A DNA stretch of 64,000 bases. Origin: Cladophialophora immunda. Taxonomy: Eukaryota > Ascomycota > Eurotiomycetes > Chaetothyriales > Herpotrichiellaceae. Location of the stretch: contig NW_015622547.1 of assembly GCF_000835495.1 (NCBI RefSeq), positions 2,046,001 to 2,110,000 on the forward strand, given 5' to 3'. The position numbers and the translations under genes are program-made. Position 1 is the stretch's first letter. Each line of letters opens with the position of its first letter. Below the pieces are notes generated by a model that had not been told where the DNA came from, did not search any database, and saw only the letters and a list, made by a program, of their open reading frames with translations. Below are positions 24,108 to 35,980 of the stretch, piece by piece.

Positions 24108-24671
24108 ATGACCGACCACCCAACGAATGCGAGTGACGGAGATTGGGAGGACTCTCCCCAGTCTCCAACAGCCAATGACCGCAACCATCAGGAGGACTGG
24201 TCCCGTGGTGAGTGCAAGTTTGTCCATTCTTTTGGCTCTTGAGATTAACAGTTGTCCACAGTGTGCTCGAGAGGTACTTCAGTTGAGCCAAGCGGCGCCG
24301 ACGCTGGTGACGCCCCCCGGCCTGAGCACCTCGACAGTAATGGCAACAACGACAACATAAGCAGCGAAGAGTCAGAAGAAAACATGCCACCCAACCGTGC
24401 AGCTTCAATGGAGCAAGACCTCCTCGGCATTGTCCCATCGCCGATCGGCAGACAGGTCCTTGATGCTACTTCACAGCTAACCGTGTCCTTCGAAACCCAA
24501 ACAAGCGATGGCCCGGGGTTGATTGGGCCAGAGCAGTCACATGAACCGGAGGAACAAACGGAATGCAGGGACTCTGGCAACAGCAGCAAAGACCACAAGC
24601 GCAAAGCACCTCCCGAGCTTGATGGCACGATTTCTCAGTCGCCCAAGAGGGTTTGTCGTTGCAAAGAATAA
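24108..24671 (+). CDS. Small acidic, disordered hypothetical protein (two exons)
   Basis: Exons 24108-24207 and 24262-24671, phase 1 junction; the intron has a GTGAGT donor and a CACAG acceptor. Product 169 aa. It is hydrophilic throughout, rich in Ser/Glu/Pro/Asp, with no membrane segment and no fold I recognise. Near the C-terminus there are two basic patches, DHKRKAPP and SPKRVCRCKE, that look like a nuclear localisation signal; two Cys lie in the last five residues. It is convergent with the DUF3807-like gene. The splice signals and codon-like composition support it as real, but there is no homology argument. Confidence 0.55.
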
Positions 24672-25010
24672 GAAGGCATTCTGTAGTGGGACAATTAGTG
24701 GTGGTCTGAGATTGTATTCATGAACCTTGCCGCACGGGAAACCACGATCAGAGAGAAGATTGATTCAGCAAAAGTGGGCTTCAATATCGAAAGCGATCAT
24801 CAAGCAAGGCCGAGACTGCTTCCGATACCCACCTCAGACTAAGGATGATACAAAGCTCATCACCTATGGTATGAATAGATCAAAAGCATTGTTTACTTAC
24901 CCAGTTCTGTTCCACATTTGTCATTCTGACCTATTATGTGGAGCTTCGTTGCCCTCCTAGGGGTATACCACGAGCATTGAGGAAAGAAGAGAGCATGACA
25001 CTGGAAGGTG
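24672..25010. other. Short convergent intergenic spacer
   Basis: 3' flanks of two convergent genes; nothing else seen. Confidence 0.5.
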
Positions 25011-25502
25011 TCACTTTGAATCCTGTCCAAGGATTGGCCACAAGAATTTCTTTTCCACTGATGCTGATGCTGCCTGTGCATCTGGGCTTTCATCGTACAT
25101 CAAAGTGTCGACGTTCAGATGGGTCGTTGATGGCTCGTCTTCGAATCGCCGTTTCCTCGGTTCACGGCCGTTGTTGTTGTTGTTGCTGCTGCCGCTGCTT
25201 TCTTTCGTCTTCATTTTCGCCTCTTCCTTTGCCCTGGCTATCTTTCTCTCACTCAGCAGTCGCTGGATTTCGGAATGGCGGAACATCTTGATCTGTTCAT
25301 CTGTTAACGTCCTTTTGACGCCATCCTCATAATAACCGAGATCACCGTCGTCGTGGTTACCATCGCCCATGTCGACATCGTGGCTGGACTCGGTCTGGCC
25401 GACAGGGTCTTGTGGACAACTAATCAGGTCTGGGATCAATTGACTGGAGAAATGGGCTGCGTGAAAAGCCCTCAGCCGTGCTATCTCCCATTGCTGAATC
25501 AT
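25011..25502 (-). CDS. DUF3807-like hypothetical protein
   Basis: 163 aa, single exon, start ATG at 25502-25500. The N-terminus (WEIARLRAFHAAHF) and the ILTDEQI-like segment LTDEQIKMFRHSEIQRLL, followed by a long basic helix, resemble the fungal DUF3807 family; I match this by recall, not by a search. The middle is acidic (DMGDGNHDDGD), then come a Ser/Asn run (five Asn) and a basic patch EPRKRRFEDE typical of nuclear proteins. Function unknown. The start is supported by the leading conserved-looking helix; the upstream frame is interrupted. Confidence 0.75.
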   Translation of the reverse strand: MIQQWEIARLRAFHAAHFSSQLIPDLISCPQDPVGQTESSHDVDMGDGNHDDGDLGYYEDGVKRTLTDEQIKMFRHSEIQRLLSERKIARAKEEAKMKTKESSGSSNNNNNGREPRKRRFEDEPSTTHLNVDTLMYDESPDAQAASASVEKKFLWPILGQDSK

Positions 25503-26578
25503 CGTGATCGACAGACGTAATAGAGAACCCGGAGGGAGGCGTGTCGTCAGAAAAGCACGGAGGAAACCCTTTCAGTGGCTGTGGCCCCAGCGACGGGAAC
25601 AAGCGAGTCCCTCGGCACCTTGTACCTTGTTTGTTGAGTATTCCGAAAAGACGAAGGGGCCAATCAATGATGTGAGAAGCTCGCAAAGGCGAAGGCGAAA
25701 GGTCAGCGATTTGCAGGCGAAAGTGGTGGCAGTCGTGGGGTCGTGGGTGAATGACAGCGAGACATGAGCTTGGGGGGGCCTCCGATAAATCAACTGCGGT
25801 TTGGTAAACGTAAGCGCTGATTGGCTGATCTGCTCCGCACACAGGTCACTGACTTTTGAGCCGGAGGTGGCTGATTCATCTACCGCAGCAAACTGGGAGA
25901 ATGGTGAAGAGTACCGAGTACGAGGTGAGGGATTGTGCGTGAGTTGGGATCTTGCTTGGTGCTGACAAAACGCTGCCATCAAACATCTCAAAGAATCTGT
26001 GCTTGCCATTCGTCGCAGCCTTCCCGGTATTAACCAGCAGCTCCCTCCTCGTCCGTGATGAGTAAACATTGAAGCTGGCGTCGAGCCTCTTCCGGCCGCA
26101 AACAGGTAAAACGGATCATCAATATGCATCAATCCACAGCCAGCCCAGGCGAAGGCGAAGGCCAAGATCAATTTGAGATCCGTCGCTATTCTCCTGCTTT
26201 GCCGACTGCTGGCTGGACCATTGGCTGGGCATCGGGTCACCTATCCTAACTCAGCGCTTTCTCCTGGCCGCAGACTCGCAAAACACGCAACGAAGACCCT
26301 AGAACCTCGACAAATATGATGATTACTCAATGCAGCTTGTCCATGGGGGAATTGCTTGCGTGCACCGTTTTTGGATACATCGGAGATATTAGTGACTATC
26401 GAAGAGTTGAGGCCAGGGTCTATGCTGACCACTGGTCACACTATAAAGGACTGACAATGTGTGCTCTGAATTCTTCCTTGAAATCTCAAGTCGCCTCTAA
26501 AGACAGACTCAAGACAACTCGATACTGCCATCCTCAATTCTTTGTTACCACGTTGTTTCCAGAGACAGAATTGCCCAG
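25503..26578. other. Intergenic region between divergent genes
   Basis: Shared upstream region of the DUF3807-like gene (minus) and the SDR gene (plus). It contains a TACCGAGTAC word at about 25912. The long minus-strand frame at 25572-26240 shows no motif and is not called. Confidence 0.5.
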
Positions 26579-27574
26579 ATGGCTGCCGAACTCATACTTC
26601 TGACCGGGAGCTCAGGCCATATTGGTTATCGTACCCTGGTCGAGGCACTTTCCAAAGGCTACAGAGTTCGGGCTGCGGTTCGCTCTGAAAGCAAAGTTGC
26701 TGAGATCAAGGCTGCTAAGTCCACACAACCATACCTTGGGCAACTTTCGTTCGTCATTGTGCCCAACATCGAGAAGGACGGTGCTTTTGACGAGGCTGTC
26801 AAGGGAGTGGACTACATTGTCCACCTTGCATCACCTCTGGCGCGACCTTCCGACGACGACGAGGCCAACATCATTCAACCTGCCATCAGGGGTACGCTGA
26901 GCATTCTCCGGTCGGCTCTGAAAGAGCCAGCGATCAAACGAGTCGTCATCACCTCCTCCGTGGCGGCGGTGTCACCTCCAGACTCGCGAGTGTACACGGC
27001 CGATAACGTCGAGCCAGATCCCGAGGGACCATATCCTCACACCTTCGCAGCCTACGTGGCCAGCAAGAAACTCGCCTATAACCGCACCCGAGATTTCATC
27101 AGCCAAGACAATCCCCATTTCTCTGTGATCAACATCATGCCTACCTTTGTCATTGGCAAGAACGAGCTTGCGACCACTCCAGCCGCCGTCAACGCTGGCT
27201 CGAATGCCATTGCGCTCGTTCCGCTTTTGGGAATGCACAATCCGAATGGAATGCCGGGAGCCACATGTCACGTTGACGACGTTGCCTATGTGCATATTGC
27301 CTCATTAGATCCTAAGGTCCAAGGAAACCACAACTTTGGGGTCAACTACGACGTGAACGGCGTCAAGTGGGACGATGCCATCGACATTGTCAAGACGCAT
27401 TTCACCGCGGCTGTGGAGAAAGGCGTGATCCCTCTCGGTGGCAGCCAGTCTTCATTGCCCATGCCATTTGACGCAAGCAAGACCGAAGAGGCTTTAGGCA
27501 TCAAGTTTAAGGATTTTGAGGAACAGATTGTGAGCCTTGCGAGCCATTACATTGAGGTAGCTGGAGCAGCTTGA
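26579..27574 (+). CDS. NAD(P)-dependent extended short-chain dehydrogenase/reductase (dihydroflavonol-reductase/GRE2-like)
   Basis: 331 aa, single exon. Rossmann motif TGSSGHIG at residues 9-16 near the N-terminus, VDYIVHLASP as the NAG-equivalent segment of extended SDRs, VVITSSVAAV with the catalytic Ser region, and YVASK with catalytic Tyr159 and Lys163. Length and pattern match the fungal aldehyde/ketone reductases related to yeast GRE2, cinnamoyl-CoA reductase and dihydroflavonol-4-reductase. It probably reduces a carbonyl compound with NADPH in the cytosol; the substrate cannot be told from sequence. No biosynthetic genes flank it, so a detoxification or general metabolic role is more likely than a pathway role (inference). 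Confidence 0.9.
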   Translation: MAAELILLTGSSGHIGYRTLVEALSKGYRVRAAVRSESKVAEIKAAKSTQPYLGQLSFVIVPNIEKDGAFDEAVKGVDYIVHLASPLARPSDDDEANIIQPAIRGTLSILRSALKEPAIKRVVITSSVAAVSPPDSRVYTADNVEPDPEGPYPHTFAAYVASKKLAYNRTRDFISQDNPHFSVINIMPTFVIGKNELATTPAAVNAGSNAIALVPLLGMHNPNGMPGATCHVDDVAYVHIASLDPKVQGNHNFGVNYDVNGVKWDDAIDIVKTHFTAAVEKGVIPLGGSQSSLPMPFDASKTEEALGIKFKDFEEQIVSLASHYIEVAGAA

Positions 27575-28194
27575 CACGAGCAAGGCGCGCCTTGAAGGAC
27601 AAGAAGTGACGGAGAGGAGCCGTGCCAGACAGACAAGGAGGCCATTATTATTCACGCAATATAGATCTGGACCAGAAAACATGTAGATATGCGTATTGGA
27701 ATGATTTACAACCGTTTTCTGAGGAGATCCTGATCGCAACAGGACGAGGCTGACCACGGAGCTTAAAGCCTCGGTAGTGTTTACTCCGAAGCCCACCAGT
27801 TAGTTCCGTACACGCCACGCAGGCAGGCAGTTTCTTGTCTACTCCTCGAGTACGTCCCCAGCAAGGGGATTTTAACAAGTAGTCCCTGCTCCTTGGGCCA
27901 TTGACCTCGTGGGCATAGAAACAAGAATTAGCAAACCTGGCCAGGTCCATTGCTCGCTTCGGAGGCTGCATCCGTCCCTCATTGATCGTGACGCATGTGC
28001 TTTGCGTGACATCACTCCATCTGGCAATTGCGAAAACATGCGATTAATTCATCGCAGTTGAATTCACTCGGTTGCCATAACCCCTTCCGCCTGCGACGCT
28101 GGGCAACGAGATCCATCCATCTGCTTTCGCATATCTTCGAAGCAGATTCAAGCGCCATCCAGTCCCATCTCCCTCGTAACATCCCTCTTACCAG
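27575..28194. other. Intergenic region
   Basis: 3' flank of the SDR gene and promoter of the dehydratase gene. No supported feature inside. Confidence 0.5.
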
Positions 28195-29244
28195 ATGAGT
28201 CCGAATTCGGAAGATCCCAGCACCTCCGCGATCAACATGTCCGCCGCGGCGCGTGCAATGCTGGGCAAAGTCCACAAGCTGGTGCCTCCGATGCTGGAGC
28301 GATTCCACAAAGGCCAGCTTGGTCGCGTTGCCGTCATCGGCGGCAGTGCGGACTACACGGGTGCACCATACTTCTCCGCCATGGCCTCTGCACGGCTGGG
28401 CTGTGACATGTCCTACGTCTTCTGCGAACCTTCGGCGGCCCCGACGATCAAGTCGTACTCGCCCAATCTGATGGTCTCCCCGATCCTCCGGTCGACGGCG
28501 TCCATATCTCAGGCACAGAAAGAGCAGGATCCTTCGGGAGAAGAGCTCGCCAAACCAATCTTAGATATGTTGCCTAGGTTGCATGTGCTGGTTATTGGGC
28601 CCGGTCTGGGAAGAGATGTCGTGACGCAAAGGCAGGTCAAGGCTGTCATTGCCGCAGCCAGGAAGCATAACCCCCCTGTTCCTATGGTGCTAGATGCGGA
28701 TGCCCTCCTGTTAGTTCAGACGGATCCGGACTTGATCAGAGGACATAAGGAATGCATTCTTACTCCCAATGTAGTCGAGTTTGGCCGCCTGGCGAAGTCG
28801 GTGGGGATGGATCAGAACACTCGCGATCCAGAGAAGGCATGCCAGGAACTTTCAAAGATACTCGGAGGGGTCTGCATTATTCAGAAGGGCCCAGTCGACT
28901 ACATATCACAAGGAATTGATACCACTGTCTCCGAGTTCCAGGGTGGCCTGAAGCGGTCTGGTGGACAGGGTGATACCTTGACGGGCTCATTAGGGACGTT
29001 GCTTGCATGGCGAGAAGCTTATCATGAGAAGCTCTGGGACATTGGCGACGAGATGAGCCGAGAGGAAACGCTCTTGTTAGCGGCCTTTGGCGGAAGCGCC
29101 ATCACGAGAGAGTGTTCGCGGAGAGCTTTCGTGAAGAACCAGAGGAGTCTGCAGGCGAGCGATCTGACCGAAGAGGTGCATCAATCGTTTCTGACTCTCA
29201 TTGGGGAGCCTAGCCAAACCCAAGCGCCGAAACAGAATCTCTGA
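28195..29244 (+). CDS. NNR2: ATP-dependent (S)-NAD(P)H-hydrate dehydratase
   Basis: 349 aa, single exon. Repairs hydrated NADH/NADPH (NADHX/NADPHX) using ATP; a ribokinase-fold enzyme homologous to yeast YKL151C and mammalian NAXD/CARKD. Visible hallmarks: [20 protein letters not shown] near the N-terminus, [18 protein letters not shown] (nucleotide site), [11 protein letters not shown], and [12 protein letters not shown], with Asp260 the likely catalytic residue. Full length. Start at 28195; an ATG 14 codons in (28237) is an alternative, since the first 20 residues are poorly structured. No clear mitochondrial presequence from either start. Strong identification. Confidence 0.95.
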   Translation: MSPNSEDPSTSAINMSAAARAMLGKVHKLVPPMLERFHKGQLGRVAVIGGSADYTGAPYFSAMASARLGCDMSYVFCEPSAAPTIKSYSPNLMVSPILRSTASISQAQKEQDPSGEELAKPILDMLPRLHVLVIGPGLGRDVVTQRQVKAVIAAARKHNPPVPMVLDADALLLVQTDPDLIRGHKECILTPNVVEFGRLAKSVGMDQNTRDPEKACQELSKILGGVCIIQKGPVDYISQGIDTTVSEFQGGLKRSGGQGDTLTGSLGTLLAWREAYHEKLWDIGDEMSREETLLLAAFGGSAITRECSRRAFVKNQRSLQASDLTEEVHQSFLTLIGEPSQTQAPKQNL

Positions 29245-29486
29245 AGGGCTTCTGACGGTTGCTCAAGGATGAGCTCCCATGGAAAGCTTGAATCAAAAAC
29301 ATATCTGTAGAAGCGCAGACAGAAACTCGCAGTCAGTGTAAAGACAAAAGAGAACAGTCAAATGATGATGTTTTCATCGGTCACTCTTGTATGCCCATGG
29401 GACTTGAAACAGCCACGTCAGGCTCGAGTAGGTCATTTCCCTATATACAATGCCACGGCCAAAACCTCTCTAGTAATCCCGGGTGC

Positions 29487-30197
29487 CTACAAGTCGTAAA
29501 CTGAGCCCTTTTGTTTCTTGAGCCTCTCTACCCTCTCTTGTTCCACCTCTTTGTGCCTTCCCTCATAGTACTTTGCCAACGCAGAGAGATCTGCGGTGCC
29601 TTGTCCAGCAGACACGTTCCAGGGTGAGCCGAAGTTGAAAGACCTAGAAACCCCGGTCAGTGACATTGATACGTATACGGGGTCTGGATGCGAACAGGTC
29701 AACATACTCTGGGTTTCGAAGAGGAGGTCCCGCAGGATCAGTCGGCGTTGCAGCAAACAATTGCCTGTCAGCCGCGGCCTGTTCCATCATGGTCGTGTGT
29801 ATCGCATCCTTTCTCAACAACACCTCTTTGCCGGCATCATATTCCCGCACAAGGCGGGTGAGAGCATTGTCTCCGGGAGAGCTGGCGATCGAGTAGACGA
29901 GTATTGCGAAAGGTACGGAGCCAATAGCAATGTAGAAGCCCCTCTGTTCCCCCGTGGGAAGTGTCAGTCTTTGCAATGGCCCCTTCGCATTCCTGTAGGG
30001 GATTTCCTGCTCACGCCAAATCCTTCATTTCCCGATCCACCTGCGACGTGGAGAGCGCTCTCCCCAGAAGAATGATGATGTGCATCTCCGTGGCCGTGGC
30101 CAGCTTCGTGTCCAGCAAATCTGCGTTGCGGATGTTGTTGGATTGCACGCCTCAAGGGACGAGCTGCAGCTCTCGCCCCTCGAGAGACAAAAGACAT
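29487..30197 (-). CDS. Mitochondrial complex I accessory subunit, NUO-17.8-like (three exons)
   Basis: Exons 30015-30197, 29708-29943 and 29487-29643 (introns with GTGAGC and GTATGT donors, CAG and CTAG acceptors) encode 191 aa. The N-terminus is Arg/Ala-rich without acid residues up to about residue 28, a good matrix presequence, followed by a His-rich stretch (GHGHGDAHHH). One membrane span follows directly after the first junction (RGFYIAIGSVPFAILVYSI). The C-terminal part has NFGSPWNVSAG and a charged helix ending SVYDL. This order matches the fungal NADH:ubiquinone oxidoreductase 17.8-kDa subunit, a single-span inner-membrane supernumerary subunit. Recognised by pattern, so moderately sure. 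Confidence 0.75.
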
Positions 30198-30867
30198 GAT
30201 TGTGTATGCTGCAGCAACAGAAAAGGGGTCACGAGGAACAGTTCTGCAATGTACTTTACTTCATGCTCAATCCGCCATCAAACTGCGGTTATACGCCCAA
30301 GCTACCATGACGCCAAGAAAGCTCGGCCCGTCCATTTATCCGGCCCTCGCACATCCAATCTCAACATCCTCCCACTTCCCACACCAATCGTACCCTGACA
30401 CGATGTTCACTTCAGCAGTCCAGCATCCTATCAACGCTCCGCGTCCAGTAGGCAGGGCACTTTGGTTCATGCAGTCCTGTTGATTATGTGGAGTGCTTCT
30501 GACTGACTGTCGTCACTTTGGTCGGGCAGCAAGCTCACATCCTGCAACCGTTGCCGCCCAGTCTTGGGACGAGCACTGCCCATGATGCCGACCTTTCTTG
30601 CCATAGCTAAGTGTTTATGACTCAAATGACCTTTTCCTTTGCCGTGATCTTCTGAGTTTCATTTCCCTAGACTTTCGTTGACGGCTCTTTCCGTTCTTGT
30701 ATCAATAATGTACCAGTATTTGTTGTCTGTACATCACTGGACGCCCTGAACATCTGGAAGAGAGAGAAAAGAATTTTAGGTCATGGGTACTTTTGGACTC
30801 GCTTCCTGAAATAGGGTGACCGTAAAAGCCTCTGTTATTTTCCTATTTATTCTCTCATTTCAGCACA
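30198..30867. other. Divergent promoter region
   Basis: Between the complex I subunit (minus) and the coiled-coil gene (plus). TTTCAG lies a few bases before the latter's ATG and could be a leader-intron acceptor, but I could not settle a donor. Nothing else is supported. Confidence 0.45.
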
Positions 30868-33800
30868 ATGTCGACGTCGGCATATCAGACAAATGCTAGG
30901 CCTCGAGGCAGGCCTGGGAGCTTCAGCGATACTTCAGAGAAGCAGACTCGAAGCCGGGCCTCAAGTTCGGCGTCTGCAAAACTATCCAAGACCCTGTCGA
31001 GGACGCTTGATGAGGTCTCTATCCCAAGAAACAGCCGCTCAAACTCGCCGGCTATATATTTCCACCGCCAAAGGACGCTCGACTCAAAGTGGTCGGATCC
31101 CCTGGTGGCTTCATCTAGACATTCAACCGTCTCCTTGAGATCCGACAAGAGTATCTCGTCGAGGATGGAGGATGACGCGGTTCGTACCCCGATTTCGCCG
31201 ACTAAGGCGAAACCACATATTATTCAAGAAACCCACGACGGATCGGATACATCTATAGCACATGCACGTCCTCTATCACCTACGAAACCCCCGATGACCG
31301 CTGTCCCAGAGGCAGGAGAGCTTGTTGGATCTTTCACAAGGAATACGGAGTTTCTGCAAACTTTACAAGGTCTTGGTCCAAAAAGCCAGTCGACGAGATC
31401 TCTTGCGTCGATGCAGCCAACAGTTTCCGAAGAGCCTCAGGATATCATTCCTCCCCCGAATACATCATCGTCCCCCAATATGTCCATGTCATCTCCCTAC
31501 CCTATTGACGTTGTAGAGCCATCGACAAAGGGGTCGAAGTCGTCACTGCGCGAGGACACAGCCCTCGCATCCCCAAGAACGTCAAAATCGTCTTTACACG
31601 AAACCACAACTGCGCCGATGGGCATAACGCCAGTATCATATCCTCATGACCCACTGGTCGCCCCGACTCCGCAGGGCCCGGTAGTTTTCATACAACCTGC
31701 GTTTGGCCACCATCTCGCGGAGTCGGCAGAGGGAGATATGCCTTTCGTGCCGAGCCCTACGTTGACAGCTGAGGGAACCTATCCTCATGCGTACCCGGCC
31801 CACGGTCGCTCGCCCTTAGCATCACCCCCACTGTCACCCTTTCTCCAGCATCCTGCCGGTAGTCCGCCACCACAGGGTGTTCCATTCCCACCACCCTTTC
31901 CATACCCCTATCCTCATCCGCTGATAGCTAACCCTAATTTGCAACTCGCATTCTATCCGCCACCTTTCACTTCCCCTCCTGTGCCGTTCCTACATCCTGA
32001 TACTATGTCTCGATCTGGATCTGCAGGACCTGATGACGAGCGGACAAAACTGCTTGAGAAAGTCTCCAGCGTTCTGCCTGACATCAACCGCTTGCTGCAC
32101 TACTATCAAGAAAGTCAAGGGCTTCTATCCGAAAAAGATCTTCTCGTAAAACAAGCAGAATCACAGCACAATGAAGAAATTGCGAAGCTGAGAATTGAAC
32201 TGAGCGCTTCCAAGGAAGAATACGAACGCATCATAGGGGAGCAGGCGCGCGAAAATCTGAAACTGAAGAGTGAGATCACGGAACAGGCTGAGAGGATCTT
32301 GCTCCTTGAGGCTTCATCTCAGGAGTTGGCTAGAGCAAATGAGGAAAATACGAATCTCACAAGGAAATGCGAGTCCTTGGAGAATGAGGTCGAGAACAGT
32401 CGGGCTTTGAATGAGCACCTGACTGCAGAAAAGGTTGACCTGGAGGACCGGCTGGAAGCGCTCAAAGAGCAGCTTGATGACGAACGAACTCAGTATGAAC
32501 GCTCACAGGCAGACTTGACGCAAGCACACGAAAGGCAAACGGCAGAAAGAGAGGATGTTCATGCCAAGTTACTGAATGAACACAAAGCCGGCCTTTCAAA
32601 ACTTCAGCTTGATTTGGCAGGGATGATAACCAAGCATTCACAGCAACGGAGAGATCTGGAGTCTGCGCGCGCAATCATCTCCGAGCACGAACATTCTTTG
32701 GCTGTCAAATCCAAAGAGCTAGCTGACTCTTCGCAGTTTCACAGAAATGAAATGGAAGTGAGGAGTAAAGCGGCGCAGGAGATGGCAGAGCAGCATAAGC
32801 AAGAGATTGCGGCCTTGTCACAGAAGCTGGCTCAGGCTATGGGAAAACACAAAGACGAAATCACCGCAATGCGGGAAGGACATCAAAAGGAGATTGGACA
32901 GTTGCGAAAAGCAGCCGAAGGACGATTATCAGAGACGATCACCAAGCATAAGCAACGCGAGGCGCAACTTCAGGGTGAGGTGAATACCTTCCGATCTACA
33001 GTCGATGAGCTTAAGGAAGACCTCGAACAGGAGCGCAACGCCAATGACAGCTTGAGGACTGAACTGGCGACGGCGCAGCAAGCCCAGCAGGTGCTCCAAA
33101 CCACACATGAAATGACCAGTCAGCACCATGCAGAGTTGGCGGAATCCATGATCAGTTTGAGAGACAAGCAGGCTCAATGGCAACGAGAAAGTGAGCGGAT
33201 GGAGCGCATTCTGCGAAGCCTTGGCCACATAGGTGCTGGGAGAGGAAAGAGTGACGAATTCTTGTGAGTGTGGTCTATGACAGCCCTGCAAAACACCGTT
33301 CTCATTCTTCTACAGGTCTACTTCGGGCGCACGCCGCTGACACGTAAATGTAGTGTGAGTGCTTTCGAGTCGCTAGCGTTGTCGGTGGAAAAAGTCTCGG
33401 AGCAATTCTTTCAGGACCAGCCGTACTTGAATGATGCTCTGGCGCGAGTGGTTCAATTGAGCAACCTTCCTGATATTGCAGGCATGACGACGCCAGCTCG
33501 GGGCCTCCGTTCCCTTCTCATTCAGAATCAGATATTCACCGTGCTACATCAGAGGATATTTCAGCCATTCTTGTTCACAGCATCGTATGATGAGTACGAC
33601 GGCTCCGCCATGCAGATGTGCTTGTCAACGGTATCGGAAATGATCAGTGCGAAGAGCGTGCATCGCGAAGCAATATGGAGAGCAATCTCAATGCGGGCCC
33701 TCTATTCCGGTTCCTATGGTCGCAAGGCGGCGAGTACAGTTGCCACCTCTGTCAGCAAGGAGATCGTCGACAAGATACAATCTATGACACTGGCCGAGCG

Positions 33801-34146
33801 CGTGCCAGTGTTAATAAAAGCCATCCGGTCCATTGCCAAAGCAGCAGTTCAGCTCTGGCGACAAGTGCGGGTCGAATGGACGGCTATCCGATCCAGCATG
33901 CCTCCAAGACTGCTCCAGATGGTGGGAACATCGAGTCCAAGTGATGTCACTCTTTGGATCCGACCGCATATCTTCAGGGAAGGAGTCAGGACTGTCGACG
34001 ACGACAACTGGCGGGACTCTGGGGTACGGACGAGTCCACCGATGGCAGGTTGCATCTACCTTCAGGGGACTGCACTGTGTCATGACTCGCCCCTGGTCAT
34101 TGCAAGGCGTCAGGAGCTGATGGCAGGCAATGAAGGACACGGGTGA
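30868..34146 (+). CDS. Large coiled-coil protein of unknown function (two exons)
   Basis: Exons 30868-33263 and 33354-34146, 1062 aa. Residues 1-280 are disordered and Ser/Arg-rich; about 280-385 is Pro-rich (runs of PPP, HP and YP); about 390-795 is a long heptad-type coiled coil rich in Glu/Lys/Gln/Leu; the C-terminal 265 residues are globular and helical with a conserved-looking end (WIRPHIFREG, then CIYLQGTAL and DSPLVIARRQEL). The acceptor is set at TGTAG (33351-33353) with a CTGAC branch, because the earlier CTACAG (ends 33315) puts a stop ten codons on. Coiled-coil scaffolds of this build often act at cortex, septum or cytoskeleton, but nothing here proves that. Confidence 0.8.
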
Positions 34147-35980
34147 AGCAGGAGTCATTGTACAATTGAGGCCTTGTACAAAACTAGCCGCTACATGTGT
34201 TACTCGGTGGTGAATATGGCCCGAAGCGGATTGTGGTTCTTTTGCGGTCACCCCTGCGTGAGGCCCACCGAATGCGCGATGCTTGAAGGACGCATGAGTA
34301 GCAGCTTGGAGAGGGGTTGTCAGCGATTGGACAAGTTGCAGGGGAAAAGGGAGGAGTGTCTGCCCATGATTCTGCCCCGGGCTAGTGAGATCGACTCTAA
34401 TGATCCCGGTAGCGAAGACCAAAGGGCAGTGCTGGCTGCTCACTGGTTTGTGGGCTCGTAAGGCTGATTCCGGGCTGTGCTGGGCTGCGGGCTGCGGGCT
34501 GCGGGCTGTTGGCTGCTGGGTCCTTGGGGCTCCATGGTGCCTGAAGCTTTGCAGGTGGCCCAGGTAGCGAGAGAGTGTGGCCTGGTGGATGGTTCCTTGC
34601 ATCATAGGTACCTACTTGTATACTCGATATCGTCATATCTCTCCAGCTACTTTTCCCGTTTGCTCTTCGATTCGGGGTTGGGGTTGGGATGAGCGTCTGA
34701 GCCAGTGTATGATATGATAACCGCTCCGGGTCGCCCTTATCACGCGGCGGCAGCATGAACAAAACTCGTGGTCGGGACGGAGTCAATTGCTCAACGGCTG
34801 CCACGACTACTGAGCTCACCGGCTTGGGAGACCAGCTTGGGGGACCGGCTTGTGGCTTGTCAGGGTCTTGTGTGGAACGATATCGTGGGTCCTTGCAGCA
34901 AACCATGCCCGTTCGATTGGGCTCACTGGGCTTTCGTCGAATCAACCCTGGGCGCCTCGACACCTCTAATGCGGCAGCTGAAAAAGTAGTGCCACCCGTG
35001 CATCCAAACCTCCAACAGCCGACCATCCATGGCTGTGCTCACTGCTCGCCGTCCATCCAGGGAAGGCCCTGGTGGGCTTTGCATCTCCATCTCCACCTTA
35101 CTCCTCCGCCTGCGCGAGACAAGAAAACACCTCCACCACCATCGCTCGCTCTACAACCAACCGTCACCACCAACGTTCCTCAATTGCTCTCATCTGCTTG
35201 ACTTTTGGTCAAAGCCTCCTTCGACTACTCTGCTTTGGAACCTCCCCTGGGTCCCAAGTCCCTCATCCCACCACGCGCCAGCGCGCCTTTGGCACCGGCC
35301 GACTTCCGATTGTACTCATCAGGCTGTCTCCTTCCTGGAGTAGTCGATGCTTGGGTCGCGAACCACTGCTCACACAGAAGCTCGAAAGTCTGCCCCTCGA
35401 TCTGCCTGCCCCCAGCGCTATCCCTCGTTGCTTCTTGCTGGTGGCTACTCTTCGAGCCTCTTCCCACAGCCCTGTCCACCCTCGCTCTGCGCAACCAGTC
35501 ACATCTCTCAAGATTCCGTCCGACCACATCAGGAGACACGAGGAGTGGGTGCCACAGATCCCCCGTGTCCTTCTCGAGGATTTCCCTCTTCTATCTAGTG
35601 TATCCTTGATTTCGACTCACTCTCCTCTATTACCCTCCTCTCGACATACCGTGGCGCCTGTAACAGAGCCGTATATCCACAGCAGCACCGAGATCGACGG
35701 CAGGCGCAGTCTGCTGCGGCTCATCTTCTACTCTCCGACCGGAGCAACTTCATCTTGAGACCTTTTGGATCGCCCTCCTGGGTCGAACCCTTCTGCATAT
35801 TCCATCCTTGCGGTACATCACGATATCCTTCACAGCCTCACAACAGGCGGACCGTCCGCCTACCATGCCTCCGACGCCCTGATCACCCTGGCCCTATCAA
35901 ATCTTCCCCACTTGCGAACCGAGCACAATAGGAGGGACACATCTTGATCTCTTTATCGCCCGCTGCAAATTCACGACGAA
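34147..35980. other. Intergenic region and long pyrimidine-rich leader of first zinc-finger gene
   Basis: 3' flank of the coiled-coil gene up to about 34600, then an upstream region. GGGCTGC is repeated three to four times in tandem at about 34480-34510. From about 35040 to 35980 the + strand is CT-rich with many short ATG-started frames in other phases, typical of a long fungal 5' leader with upstream ORFs. The 35072-35758 frame is Ser/Pro/Leu-rich without motifs and is not called. Confidence 0.5.

Noticed and set aside
25572..26240. 222-codon open frame on the minus strand upstream of the DUF3807-like gene
   Set aside because: No domain, lies in a divergent promoter region, and offers no splice to the downstream gene that keeps its conserved-looking N-terminus.
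26579..29244. SDR reductase plus neighbouring enzyme as a possible biosynthetic cluster
   Set aside because: No backbone synthase, P450 or pathway regulator nearby; the neighbour is a metabolite-repair housekeeping gene.
35072..35758. 228-codon frame before the first zinc-finger gene
   Set aside because: Begins at a weak site, Ser/Pro/Leu-rich in a CT-rich leader, and similar frames are open in other phases.
35765..35790. GGGTTCGACCC on the minus strand resembling a B box
   Set aside because: Lies in the zinc-finger leader, no other tRNA arm found, and the match to consensus is incomplete.
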